In this document: piece after piece, positions 35,340-44,008 of the stretch
How positions within the stretch are numbered: position 1 is the stretch's first letter
How the letters are laid out: each line of letters opens with the position of its first letter
Source: Rhizobacter sp. Root404
GTDB lineage: Bacteria > Pseudomonadota > Gammaproteobacteria > Burkholderiales > Burkholderiaceae_C
Assembly: GCF_001425865.1 (NCBI RefSeq)
Contig: NZ_LMDS01000005.1
Coordinates: 1,160,435 to 1,224,434 of the forward strand
Length of the DNA: 64,000 nucleotides
Direction of reading: 5' to 3'
Program-made: the position numbers and the translations under genes
The notes under the pieces: model-generated
Told to the model about the DNA's origin: nothing
Databases searched by the model: none
What the model saw: the letters and a program-made list of their open reading frames with translations, nothing else

Positions 35340-37931
35340 TCACACCCGTCTCTTGCGGACGGCGCCGACCCATGTTTCTAGTTTACTGATGTCTTCTTGA
35401 AGCTCTGCTGGCGGTGGAACTGGTGCCCGCCACGCCGGCGCCTTGTCATGGCCGGGGAGCCAGGTCGAGCATTTGGTCATGGAGACTTCGACGAGTTTGC
35501 AATCGTCATCCGTGATGTCTGCGATCAGAGCGATCTGCTGGGTTTGAATGCTGGGTCGGAACCGTTCAACGAGGCCACCGAGCAGGACTTCTTCCAACGC
35601 GCGTTCCCAGCCTTCGCGCAGCAACCCGTAGAGGTGCTTTGCTTCCTTCTCGTAAGCATCCTGATGACCGTCGCGCGACAGCTTGTCGGCGTCCTGCCAG
35701 GCCTTTTTCAGGAACCCGAGCTTCTTCTTGATAGGCATGGCGACCCATGGAAGCTCCGCTTCACAAACTCCAGCGCCTCTGGGAAGGTGGCGCACGTGCT
35801 GATCCAGCGCGGCGATCCCCTGCTGCTCGGCACACTGTTTCAACGCCAGCAAGAAAACGACGTCGTGCGTGAAGACGATCACCTGGCGCCGCTGTGATTC
35901 CTCGACCAGTCTGTGTGCCACGCTTCCACGCCACTGGAAGTCCAGGGAGGAGACAGGGTCGTCAAACACGATGCCGGATGGATCGTCTGCCGTGCTGAGT
36001 TCTGCGAAGAACGCGGCGATTGAGAGGCAGCGTTGCTCACCTTCGCTTACCACCTTTGGCAGTTCGACACCAGGGGCACGAGTGAGGACGAGCCGGTGAT
36101 AAAACACCCCGTCCGCGCCGCCTTGCTCCTTGAGTTCCACAGCCATGTGCCGGAAACCGAGGCGACCAAGTTCCTCCTGAAAACTCTGCTTCAGCTTCTG
36201 GGAGACCGCGACCTTGGTGACCGCCGTGCTCTTCGCCGTGATGGATTGAGTCCTTGTCTCTTCAAGACACAGGCCGTAGGCCGCGAACCGCTTCTTCCGG
36301 TCAATCTCGGCCAGGACAGCGCCCTCGAGGGAAGCCAGGAGCTTTCGTGACTGCAACTCCACCAGCTCCGCGGACAGTGCCTTCTGCGCTTCTTTGTTGA
36401 TGGACGCGCGAAGCAGTCGGATGCGTTCTTGGAGCTGGCTCGCGAGGGCCGCAACGGCTTCCGAGACGGGCACAACCTTCTGAAGATCGGGCGGCAAGAC
36501 GCCGTTTTCGGCTAGGCAGGCAACGACGGCCTTGCGACGATCTTCGTTCCCCGTCAACGCCTCGCCGATCTCGCTCGCCAGTTGTTCCTGATCAAGAGCG
36601 ATTTCCTTGCGAGCTTCTTCCACACCCTCGGTCTGCACTCGGAGATCGAGAAGGACCTTTCGCTGACGCGCGAAGCCCTCACGCAGGTGTCGCAGCTCGC
36701 TCTCGGTTTTCGAGATGACGAAGGTCTGGAACTGCTCGAATCTGTGTGCAGCCGCAAGGTCAAGTTGCTGTTGGCAAAGCACGCACTTCGCGTCGTCTGC
36801 CGTCACCGGGAACGCCCGGCCCGGAAATGCGACTTCCTCAGAATAGCTGCGCGCAGCCTCCCACATGGCCGCCCAATTCTCACTACCTGTCCCGGCCAGG
36901 AGCCCTGCCGGAAAGGTCGCGTCGCGAAGGCGGTTTGCCTCTTCGGCCTTACGAGACCCGGCCGCGCGTATATCGATCATTGCTGAGACGGCCGTGTCCG
37001 ACAGGGCTGCTTCGACAGCGCCAAGATGGCGAGCTAGACCAGTCACACGGCCGTGGCGAAGGGTCAGTTGCTGGGCCAGTTTTTCCGGGTCGTTGGCCTT
37101 TTGGTCGAGCAGCGCCTTGTCCAGTAGGGAAAGACGCGCCTCTTCCTCGTCGGACAGGTGCGCGAGCGCCGAAAGCGCGTCGGGCTTGGTCAGCGAGCTA
37201 ACGCTTGCCAGGAATTTCGCCGCGGCCGTGCCGGCCACAAACTGCGGCACGATCGCCGCCACGCCGTCGCTGCCAAGCGAGCGCTGATCCGCCTCCAACT
37301 GAAGGCGCACTGACTTGCACGCTTGAACCAACTTGTCGAAGAGGTCCAGGCCGAAAGGACGAAACTTGACGTTCGTCTTTTCGGTCAGGTACACGGCGGC
37401 GCCGTGAGTATCGAATACGCTCACACGAGAAATGAGTTCGTCGTCCAACGCCCCGGTCCACTCGCGGGGCGCCGGCTCGTTGCCCACTTGGTACTTGATC
37501 GCCACAACGGGCGAGAACGGCGCGGAGCCTGATACGACGTTGCCCAAAATCTCCTCGCGCCCGCGTGCATGACAGGCACTCTTCAGGATGCGTATGTAGC
37601 CCGACTTTCCAGCGCCGTTGTCCCCGTAGACCACAGTCAGTCCCGGCGCGAAATTGAGCGTCTGCTCCTCGGCGAGGGCGTTCACTCCGCGATGGTGGTA
37701 AATCGACCCCAGCGACACTGACGGCCCAGTCGCTCTGTCAGGGACGTGCTGCTTGTCCAATGGAGCGGCTTCTTGGGCTTCCGCAAGGCCGTGTCCGCTC
37801 TTGCAAATGTCGGTCAGCGCACGCACGTCCGCGTCGTCCAGCTCCCCTTGCACAGAAAGGCGGCGTAGGGCATCGCGCTGCCACATTGGTCGGTCGTGGG
37901 ACCAAGTCAGAATCTCCTGCAGCACCGACAT
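35340..37931 (-). CDS. large SMC/RecF-like AAA ATPase, putative defence protein
   Basis: 863 residues, start ATG 37931 behind GGGAGGG. Walker A GDNGAGKSG (103-111), a long coiled-coil middle (about 250-620), an ABC-type signature in SEGEQRCLSIAAFF and Walker B GIVFDDPVSSLD. The C-terminus (about 770-863) has a conserved-looking REGWERALEEVLL segment of unknown activity. The domain order resembles RloC/PrrC-like and other AAA_13-type defence ATPases, but no nuclease motif is certain. It reads toward the TIR gene, convergent with it. It may act alone or with the TIR protein. Confidence 0.7.
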   Translation of the reverse strand: MSVLQEILTWSHDRPMWQRDALRRLSVQGELDDADVRALTDICKSGHGLAEAQEAAPLDKQHVPDRATGPSVSLGSIYHHRGVNALAEEQTLNFAPGLTVVYGDNGAGKSGYIRILKSACHARGREEILGNVVSGSAPFSPVVAIKYQVGNEPAPREWTGALDDELISRVSVFDTHGAAVYLTEKTNVKFRPFGLDLFDKLVQACKSVRLQLEADQRSLGSDGVAAIVPQFVAGTAAAKFLASVSSLTKPDALSALAHLSDEEEARLSLLDKALLDQKANDPEKLAQQLTLRHGRVTGLARHLGAVEAALSDTAVSAMIDIRAAGSRKAEEANRLRDATFPAGLLAGTGSENWAAMWEAARSYSEEVAFPGRAFPVTADDAKCVLCQQQLDLAAAHRFEQFQTFVISKTESELRHLREGFARQRKVLLDLRVQTEGVEEARKEIALDQEQLASEIGEALTGNEDRRKAVVACLAENGVLPPDLQKVVPVSEAVAALASQLQERIRLLRASINKEAQKALSAELVELQSRKLLASLEGAVLAEIDRKKRFAAYGLCLEETRTQSITAKSTAVTKVAVSQKLKQSFQEELGRLGFRHMAVELKEQGGADGVFYHRLVLTRAPGVELPKVVSEGEQRCLSIAAFFAELSTADDPSGIVFDDPVSSLDFQWRGSVAHRLVEESQRRQVIVFTHDVVFLLALKQCAEQQGIAALDQHVRHLPRGAGVCEAELPWVAMPIKKKLGFLKKAWQDADKLSRDGHQDAYEKEAKHLYGLLREGWERALEEVLLGGLVERFRPSIQTQQIALIADITDDDCKLVEVSMTKCSTWLPGHDKAPAWRAPVPPPAELQEDISKLETWVGAVRKRRV

Positions 37932-38020
37932 CGAAACCCTCCCTTTTGTATCGATGCATCATATGGAATGTTTTCGTATCGGCGAGAGAGCTACACCGGT
38001 TTTGACCTGCTGTATGTTGA

Positions 38021-38260
38021 CAGCCGTTCCATGCGGCCAAGGCGCTCGCAATCGGCGATGACGACGCCTCCCGTCTGATCAAGGAGCACTTCCCCGCACC
38101 TCAGGCCCCTGAGCTGAATTACAGCTTGTTGACTCGCCGTGCGGGCAATCATCCTGGGGACCTGGCATCGCTTCGCGATGTGCTCGAGCAGTACAAGTGT
38201 GTGACCGCATGGCATCGGCTCACAGGTAAGTTGCTGCATGCTCTCGCACCACGGCCCCGG
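38021..38260 (+). pseudogene. unassigned coding remnant between ATPase and relaxase genes
   Basis: After a stop at 38018-38020 a plus frame with strongly GC-biased third positions reads AKALAIGDDDASRLIKEHFP, ELNYSLLTRRAGNHPGDLAS and LRDVLEQYKCVTAWHRLTGK. It has no good start and runs into the 3' end of the relaxase gene. It looks like an internal fragment of a larger protein, left by rearrangement at the junction of cargo and mobilisation genes. I do not recognise the family. The other bases in 37932-38020 hold nothing clear beyond the ATPase leader. Confidence 0.4.
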
Positions 38261-38271
38261 CATGATCGCCG

Positions 38272-39201
38272 CTACCGGGCGATGTCGCGCGCAAATCCCG
38301 CGGTATCGTGCTTGCGTTCTCCGATGCCGACAGCGCCGCGGAACTTTCCAATTGCGACGGCGAGCGTCCTGTCGCGCTGCTCGCCCGAGCGCGAAAGAGC
38401 GGCCGCCAACCGCTCCCACGCATCCGAACGGAGCTGTGGGACAGGCGCGCCCGCCGGTTTGCGCTGGCGAACGGGAATCCTCACTCGCTTCTGTTCGCTG
38501 GCCTTGATCCGCCAAAGCGCCTCACCTTGGCGGCCTTGGCCACGCACGACGCGAGCCGACGCCTCGGCGTCGATGCCCCACCCCCTGAGCTTTTCGGCGA
38601 AGGTCTGGCGCCAACGACTGAGGTCCGCCTTGCGCGGGTTGAGCCGCTTGCCATGTCGCGACTCAGCCCGCACGCTGAGGTGAACGTGCGGGTTGGCCTG
38701 GTGATCGTGCAGCACCATCACGTATTTTTGATCCGCCAGCTCGGCCTGCGCGAACTCACGCGCCGCCTTCAGTACGGACAGCGGATCGACGCCGCGCGGC
38801 ATCGACAACATGATATTGAATGCCTCTCGTCGGAAGCCGATGTCTTCGATCGGTGTTCCCCCGAGCCGCCAGTCATCAACCAATGCGCGCAAATCGTCCT
38901 TTCCATTCAGGACCTCTCCACGGTCATCTTCGATTTCCAGGCGACCGTTCTTGCTGATGTATTTGAAGTGCGCCGCGATCGCCTTCATGCCTCGTCCGCC
39001 GCCAGTTACCTTCACCATCACTTGCGGGGCGCGACGAACAACAGTGGCTTCGATCCGGGCCCGGATCGCGTTCGCTCGTTGCCTCAGAAGATTCGCAGGC
39101 AGCTTCGGCTGCGGCGGCACCTTGACCATCCGATTGCCCGGATAGAAGATGCGTTCGCCCCACCGCACCAGCACGCCGTCAATCGATTGAGGATCAGACA
39201 T
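38272..39201 (-). CDS. relaxase / mobilisation nuclease (VirD2-MobA-like)
   Basis: 309 residues from ATG 39201, coupled to the upstream gene by a TGATG overlap; a GTG three bases earlier is possible. HUH-type metal motif in VLHDHQANPHVHLSVRAE (H165, H167, H172, H174) and an upstream FKYISKNGRLEIEDD segment with the likely catalytic tyrosine near residue 81. It nicks oriT and leads the strand through the T4SS via VirD4. It is shorter than typical relaxases, consistent with a minimal MobP-like enzyme. Transcribed with the accessory gene at 39201-39770. Confidence 0.85.
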   Translation of the reverse strand: MSDPQSIDGVLVRWGERIFYPGNRMVKVPPQPKLPANLLRQRANAIRARIEATVVRRAPQVMVKVTGGGRGMKAIAAHFKYISKNGRLEIEDDRGEVLNGKDDLRALVDDWRLGGTPIEDIGFRREAFNIMLSMPRGVDPLSVLKAAREFAQAELADQKYVMVLHDHQANPHVHLSVRAESRHGKRLNPRKADLSRWRQTFAEKLRGWGIDAEASARVVRGQGRQGEALWRIKASEQKRVRIPVRQRKPAGAPVPQLRSDAWERLAAALSRSGEQRDRTLAVAIGKFRGAVGIGERKHDTAGFARDIAR

Positions 39202-39770
39202 CACATGATCTCCTTGCGTTTGGCGTTGTGATCGCGCCCGCCGACGAAAGTGGCCTGAGGCTGCAGTTGTTTGAGCGCTTGGCCGGACAGGCCGAGATGC
39301 CTATGGACCTCGCCTGCGACCTCGTCAAGCAAAGAACGGTAGCGTTGAGCGGAGTGCATCTCGCTTCGAGCAAGAAGGCTTGCCAGGTGCCGAAGGTTTC
39401 GACTCATCGTGGACAACTCGGCGTTGGACGCGATCAGCGCGGAGATGCAGTCCGCTCGTCCGCCTGAGGACACTGCGGGAACACCCTCGATTAAGCCGGA
39501 GAGGAAGACCCCGCGCGACAGGCCTGCTGCCTTTGCGGCTCGGTCAAGCCGGACAACGTTGTCGGCGTCGAACCTGATCGACAACTTGACCTGGCTAGAA
39601 GCCGGCTCGGATGTCCGATCGTCCAAATCCCCTGCCGCAGGCAACACGCTTGCCAACGCCTCGCGAACGACGACCGACACGCTTACCTGTCGACCCCGAG
39701 CATGTGCCACCAACGCGGTCTTCAGACCGCGCATATCGACCGTGACGAACTCGTGAGGAGCGGTGTTCAT
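39201..39770 (-). CDS. relaxosome accessory protein (MobC-like)
   Basis: 189 residues if the ATG at 39770 (MNTAPHEFVTVDMRG) is used; the frame extends to a GTG at 39839, close to the shared operator. A basic ribbon-helix-helix-like stretch (VSVSVVVREALASV) and VKLSIRFDADNVVRLDRAAK are seen, followed by a helical C-terminus with LSTMSRNLRHLASLLARSE. MobC-like proteins melt or bend oriT for the relaxase. It is translationally coupled to the relaxase. The operator at 39875-39900 lies upstream, so it is probably repressed with transfer genes. Confidence 0.72.
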   Translation of the reverse strand: MNTAPHEFVTVDMRGLKTALVAHARGRQVSVSVVVREALASVLPAAGDLDDRTSEPASSQVKLSIRFDADNVVRLDRAAKAAGLSRGVFLSGLIEGVPAVSSGGRADCISALIASNAELSTMSRNLRHLASLLARSEMHSAQRYRSLLDEVAGEVHRHLGLSGQALKQLQPQATFVGGRDHNAKRKEIM

Positions 39771-39874
39771 GAGGCAACGAATGAACTCGCGAAGCGGTTG
39801 TGAAATCGGCGGCGGGCAGCCTATCTCTGCACTCACCACATCTTCATCTTCGTCGATGAATCGACTCTTCTCGC

Positions 39875-39900
39875 TGCTGAATTTCGGCCCAAATTCAGCA
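39875..39900. promoter_or_regulatory. palindromic operator between mob and stb genes
   Basis: Arms TGCTGAATTT and AAATTCAGCA, ten bases each, around a six-base centre CGGCCC. The same site as at 11195 and 44009, and with the CACGCGTT flank shared with the 11195 copy. It lies upstream of the mob genes (minus strand) and 205 bases before the stbA-like gene (plus strand), so it may control both directions. Confidence 0.75.
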
Positions 39901-40105
39901 CGCGTTTGGCACCGATCGACGTCGATGATTGGTTCAAGCGAAACGCGACCGAAAAGTCCGCGGAAAGCGGTGAAACGCGAGCGTTAAGCGAGCGAAAAAC
40001 CAGTGCAAAGAAGCGGCAAATGCGAACAGACACCGAAAACTTCCGGCAAGGGAGCGAGAAGCAGCCGGCAACTGGCTGCGAAGCGACCGAAAAGAGGCGC
40101 CGGCA
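39901..40105. other. candidate oriT / stb centromere-like region
   Basis: 205 bases between divergent mobilisation and stability genes, where oriT and stb direct repeats lie in R388-type plasmids. It is rich in repeated short units such as GCGACCGAAAAG (near 39946 and 40083), AAGCGAGCGAAAA and GGTGAAACGCGAGCG, plus CCGGCAA three times near its right end. No known nic sequence can be recognised by eye. Function is inferred from position and repeats. Confidence 0.45.
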
Positions 40106-40492
40106 ATGAGGCTCGTGCCCACCCAATCTCCTGGCCGAGGAACGCGCAAGGCGCGGGATTTCGGGCTCGAGATTGCGCAGCTTCGCGCGCAGGGCTATAC
40201 GCTCGATGCCATCCGCATCGCGCTCGCGAATGCTGGCGTGGACGTCACCATCAGCACGGTTTGGCGAGAGGCGAACAGAGCTGTCGTGGGACAGCCCGCG
40301 AAGCCGGTCGCCAAAGCGATGGCGACGAGCGCGGCGCCACCGGACGCCGTCGCTCCAACGATCGCGCAAGCATCGGCTTCCCCGCCCGCGGCCCAGACCC
40401 GCGCTGAGCGGCGCAACGGCAACGAGGTCGCCGAAGCCTTCATGCGCAGCCAGATCACCAATCCCCTCATTCGCGCCAAGGAGCAACGATGA
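40106..40492 (+). CDS. StbA/TraK-like DNA-binding protein
   Basis: 128 residues, start ATG 40106 with GAGG eight bases upstream. The N-terminus has a helix-turn-helix-like stretch, ARDFGLEIAQLRAQGYTL and IRIALANAGVDVTISTVWRE, like the TraK/StbA proteins that precede stbB on IncW/IncP-type plasmids. The second half is Ala/Pro-rich. StbA binds direct repeats next to oriT and balances stability against transfer. It overlaps stbB by four bases. Confidence 0.65.
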   Translation: MRLVPTQSPGRGTRKARDFGLEIAQLRAQGYTLDAIRIALANAGVDVTISTVWREANRAVVGQPAKPVAKAMATSAAPPDAVAPTIAQASASPPAAQTRAERRNGNEVAEAFMRSQITNPLIRAKEQR

Positions 40493-41199
40493 AAATCGCC
40501 GTTATCAACTTCTCCGGCAACGTCGGGAAGAGCACCATCGCCCGTCATCTCTTGCTCCCCCGCATCGAGGGCGCTGAACTCATCGCGGTGGAGAGTCTGA
40601 ACGCAGACGAAAACCAGGGTCAGGCGCTGCGCGGGCGTCAGTTCGGCGAGTTGCAGGAGTATCTCCAGACCGTCGATAACGTCGTGGTCGACATCGGTGC
40701 CAGCAATGTCGAAGACTTGCTCGGTCTGATGCACCGCTACCACGGAAGCCACGAAGACTTCGATTGCTTCGTGGTTCCGACCGTCCCGGCGCTCAAGCAG
40801 CAACAGGACACGATTGCCACGCTCGTCGAACTCTCAGGCCTCGGAGTGCCACCCTCTCGTCTCAAGCTCGTCTTCAACATGGTCGAAGACGATGATGACG
40901 CGGCACGTTCATTCAGCCAGTTGCTGACGTTCGTCGGCCAGCAGCTGCTTGCCGAGGCCAATCTGGCTTGCAAGCTCGGCAGGAACGAGATCTACGGCCG
41001 CGTTAAAGGCTCGGGCGCGGACCTGTCGGCGTTGATACAGGACAAGACGGATTACAAGGCGCTGATCGTGAAGGCACAGGGCACGGCAGACAAGCTCGCG
41101 TTGGCGCAGCGCCTGGCCACGAGGCGGCTCGCATCGGGCGTGATACCGGAACTGGATGCGTGTTTTGCGGCGCTCGGCTTGAACCAAAGCATGGCATGA
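40489..41199 (+). CDS. stbB: StbB-like ParA-type ATPase
   Basis: 236 residues. Deviant Walker A INFSGNVGKSTIARHLL (Lys14), then VDIGASNVEDL and FVVPTVPALKQQQDT. This matches plasmid StbB rather than chromosomal ParA. StbB positions plasmid DNA in the cell and is needed for conjugation in R388. The gene overlaps both stbA-like (40489-40492) and stbC-like (ATGA at 41196) genes. Confidence 0.82.
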   Translation: MKIAVINFSGNVGKSTIARHLLLPRIEGAELIAVESLNADENQGQALRGRQFGELQEYLQTVDNVVVDIGASNVEDLLGLMHRYHGSHEDFDCFVVPTVPALKQQQDTIATLVELSGLGVPPSRLKLVFNMVEDDDDAARSFSQLLTFVGQQLLAEANLACKLGRNEIYGRVKGSGADLSALIQDKTDYKALIVKAQGTADKLALAQRLATRRLASGVIPELDACFAALGLNQSMA

Positions 41200-41657
41200 G
41201 CGGACCGACGACGGCACGGGAGGCACTCATCGTCGAGGCTCTCGGCGAAGTGGCGCTGCTTCTTGACCGCATGGAGACCGTGACCTCCTCCATGGAGGTC
41301 GGTCGACTGGCGTTCATCAATGCGGGCGCGGACTTGGAAGGCCGGCTCAAGGACTTCGACATGCGCACTGCGTCGATCGCGCAGCAAGTCCAGGCTCGCG
41401 CGGTCGAGCACATCGTCAGGCGCACTAGCAAGGTGACAGGCGATTCGATCGAATCGCAGGCGCGCGCCATGAACATGGCGGCTCGGCTCGCGTTTTCGGA
41501 ACAGGCCGATTCGAGCCTGGCAAGGTTGACGAATGCTTTGCAGCAGGTCCTTCACCGCGTCGACCGGCCGTGGGACCTTTGGTTGACGCACGCTGCCACG
41601 GCTGCCGTGTCGGCGTGGGTCACGTGGTGGCTCTTCAGTTCACTTCCGCCTCGATGA
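41196..41657 (+). CDS. stbC: StbC-like membrane-anchored protein
   Basis: 153 residues, start ATG 41196 inside the stbB stop. A long helical region (about residues 5-125) is followed by a hydrophobic C-terminal segment (THAATAAVSAWVTWWLFSS). This fits StbC, the third gene of stb operons. Its function is unknown in the family. It ends the operon. Confidence 0.68.
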   Translation: MSGPTTAREALIVEALGEVALLLDRMETVTSSMEVGRLAFINAGADLEGRLKDFDMRTASIAQQVQARAVEHIVRRTSKVTGDSIESQARAMNMAARLAFSEQADSSLARLTNALQQVLHRVDRPWDLWLTHAATAAVSAWVTWWLFSSLPPR

Positions 41658-41779
41658 TCCGACGAAGCCAGGGGCGTGCCGAGCCTCAGCGAGAAGGCTG
41701 CTCACAGCGCACCACGAAGTTTCAAGTAGACCGCATCGGAGTTGCGGATCACTTGAGACAGACTCGGACGAGGAGCCTC

Positions 41780-42022
41780 TCAGTGCTCCTTGTCTTTCGG
41801 CGGGTTCGGATCGTTGCCGGGCGCAATCGTGTCCTTGCTCCGGATCTTGCCGTCGGTACCCTTGATCTTGAGTTCTCCGCCGCCCGCGTTGACCAGCATT
41901 TGCTTGGCTTGGTCAGCTGCTTGCTTTTGCGTTTGATGATTGCCGGCGGAGCGCGATGCTCCGTCGCGCTTGTTAGCCCAGGTGCCGTCGCTTCGCTGGG
42001 AGACAGTTCGACGGTTCGCCAT
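41780..42022 (-). CDS. DUF2188 protein
   Basis: 80 residues. Clear DUF2188 pattern: DGTWANKRDGASRSAGNHQT, AADQAKQMLVNAGGGELKIKG and GKIRSKDTIAPGNDPNPPKD. Small cytoplasmic protein of unknown function, common on plasmids and integrative elements. It converges on the stb operon, with 122 bases between stops. Confidence 0.88.
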   Translation of the reverse strand: MANRRTVSQRSDGTWANKRDGASRSAGNHQTQKQAADQAKQMLVNAGGGELKIKGTDGKIRSKDTIAPGNDPNPPKDKEH

Positions 42023-42162
42023 GTTCGCTCCTGGTTGACAGGATCACTACATTACGACGAAACGAGGCCGGCGCCAAGGCCGGCGTGATCCGTCACGCTA
42101 GGCGCAAACTTTGTCCGCCGGTCGATTTCGATCGTCGCCGCCATCGCGGCACAATTCCTCCC

Positions 42163-42603
42163 ATGCCAAACATTGCATCCATCCTGAAGTCCGAGATCAC
42201 CCGAATCGCCCGCAAGGAGATTCGTGCCGAAGTCGAGGGCCTTAAGAAGTCCGTCGGTGGCTATCGATCCGAGATCGCCGGTCTTAAGCGGCGAGCCCAA
42301 TCGCTCGAGCAGCAAGTCAAGCGTCTCGAGAAGTCAGCGCCCAAGCCGGACGCGCCACCGTCAGTCGAAGAGGGCAAAGCCCCTCGATTCAGTGCCAAGG
42401 GCCTGGCCAAGCAACGGCAGCGATTGGAACTGTCGGCCGATGCCGTCGGCGTTCTCGTCGGCGCATCGGGACAATCGGTCTACAACTGGGAAGCGGGCAA
42501 GGCACGGCCGCGGGCCAATCACCTGCCGGCCATCGCTGCGCTGCGCTCGCTGAGCAAGAAGCAGGCAGCCGAGATCCTCGCCGCTCGGAAGATCGCGAAG
42601 TAG
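42163..42603 (+). CDS. coiled-coil protein with C-terminal helix-turn-helix
   Basis: 146 residues from ATG 42163. Basic coiled coil in the first half (EITRIARKEIRAEVEGLKK, EIAGLKRRAQSLEQQVKRLE), then an XRE-like helix-turn-helix at about residues 83-135 (LAKQRQRLELSADAVGVLVG, QSVYNWEAGKARPR). Found in this arrangement on many proteobacterial elements. A DNA-binding regulator or histone-like role is probable; the target is unknown. Confidence 0.75.
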   Translation: MPNIASILKSEITRIARKEIRAEVEGLKKSVGGYRSEIAGLKRRAQSLEQQVKRLEKSAPKPDAPPSVEEGKAPRFSAKGLAKQRQRLELSADAVGVLVGASGQSVYNWEAGKARPRANHLPAIAALRSLSKKQAAEILAARKIAK

Positions 42604-42655
42604 ACGAGTTGCCGGGGCTGCGGGCCTGGGCTTCCGGACCGCGGTTTCGCGCGAC

Positions 42656-43084
42656 TTACGACCTCTTCGAGTGGGACTTTCGCCACTCCCACGGTGGCAC
42701 CGGATTGGCGTCGGCCCACAGGCCCAATCGTTCGCGGTGCGCGACGATCTCCATCGCCTGGATTTTCGGGTCGGTGAGATACCGGGTGTAGGCCCACGCC
42801 ATCCCTGATCGGACCATCGCCGCATTCGCATCGGTTCCGGTGCAGATGACGCGCGCGACGGTCCGACCATAGCGATCGCGAGTCGATGGCCGAATCTCCG
42901 CCTGCTTCTTGAAGCACAAGGTCGAGAGCATCTCCTTGCTCCGCTGGCCGAAGGCTTGGGCCTTTTCAGGCGCATCGATCTCTGCGAGTCGGATCACCTT
43001 CTGCGGCTGGTCAGCACATCGAACCTTGATCGTGTCACCGTCGCTGATCCCGACGACCAGGCAAAGGAGTGCGGCTTCAATCAT
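42656..43084 (-). CDS. SNase-like thermonuclease
   Basis: 142 residues. Staphylococcal-nuclease fold with SDGDTIKVRC (about 14-23), IRLAEIDAPEKAQAFG, RDRYGRTVARVIC and MAWAYTRYL. Catalytic Arg/Glu positions appear kept (R of RLAEIDAPE, R of RYGR). A short hydrophobic N-terminus (ALLCLVVGISDG) may be a signal. Such nucleases occur in conjugative elements; a role in entry or DNA processing is possible. It diverges from the PIN-like gene. Confidence 0.85.
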   Translation of the reverse strand: MIEAALLCLVVGISDGDTIKVRCADQPQKVIRLAEIDAPEKAQAFGQRSKEMLSTLCFKKQAEIRPSTRDRYGRTVARVICTGTDANAAMVRSGMAWAYTRYLTDPKIQAMEIVAHRERLGLWADANPVPPWEWRKSHSKRS

Positions 43085-43124
43085 GAACTCTGGACGGCGT
43101 TAGCCGGTTGTTTGAGGTGGGCCG

Positions 43125-43775
43125 ATGATGCCTGCCATATGCTCTCGCCTTCGATCGCGTCCAGCCAGCGGAGGCATCATCAAGACCAACTATGTCCTGA
43201 TCGACTACGAGAGTGTGCAGCCTGAGATCGTCGCGGCGTTGAAGGACGATCACTACCGGGTGCTGATGTTCATCGGTCCGACCCAGGCACGCATCGACAT
43301 CAACGTGGCCACGGCGCTGCAGGTGCTCGGCACGCGAGCCGAGTACATCCGAGTGTCGGCTCCAGGCCGAAACGCGCTCGACTTCCACATCGCCTATTAC
43401 CTGGGCCGGTTGGCGGTCGCCGAGCCGGACGCCTACTTCCATGTGATCTCGGTCGACAAGGGCTACGACCCGCTGATCGAGCATCTCAAGAGCAAGGGCG
43501 TTCACGCAACTCGCTGCGCCGATGTCAACGACATCCCGATCGTCCGGACCTCCGGTGCCGCGCCCGCAGACGACAAGCTGTCGAGCATCCTGGCCTACCT
43601 GGTCAAGCGCGGTGAGCAGCGGCCCGCCTCCACCAAGACCTTGAGCACCAGCGTCGCCGCGCTGTTTCAGCCGAAGCTCGACGAGACCGAAGTCCAGTTG
43701 CTGCTGGCGGAACTGCAGCGCAACGGTGTGTTTGTGGTCAACGGCACCAAAGTCGTCTATTCGTTGCCGGACTGA
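43125..43775 (+). CDS. PIN/NYN-like domain protein
   Basis: 216 residues with ATG 43125. The conserved part begins at NYVLIDYESVQP, and includes GRNALDFHIAYYLGRLA and HVISVDKGYDPLIEHLKSKG, with the acidic residues of a PIN-like ribonuclease fold (D in LIDYE, D in ALDFH, D in SVDKGYD). A GGAGG at 43170-43174 sits just before ATC-ATC-AAG, so the true start could be a rare ATC at 43176 instead of the upstream ATG. The C-terminal 60 residues look like a winged helix. Probably a nuclease. Confidence 0.7.
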   Translation: MMPAICSRLRSRPASGGIIKTNYVLIDYESVQPEIVAALKDDHYRVLMFIGPTQARIDINVATALQVLGTRAEYIRVSAPGRNALDFHIAYYLGRLAVAEPDAYFHVISVDKGYDPLIEHLKSKGVHATRCADVNDIPIVRTSGAAPADDKLSSILAYLVKRGEQRPASTKTLSTSVAALFQPKLDETEVQLLLAELQRNGVFVVNGTKVVYSLPD

Positions 43776-44008
43776 AGGAACCGAAGCACATCGAGCTTCG
43801 CGACAAACGACCTTCCTCATTTGACCCCCGTGTTGCGACAGGCAATGCTCACCGAGCGCCGCCGATGCGACGCCCAGTCTCCCGACCTGCGGCCTCGATG
43901 GCCAAGAGGTCGGGCACCGCGAGCCGGCGCAGCCGGCGAGCGCCGCCGCCAGGCGTGAGCGCTTTCCCGTGCCGAGCCCATCATCGACCCGGAACGACAG
44001 GTGGTCGG

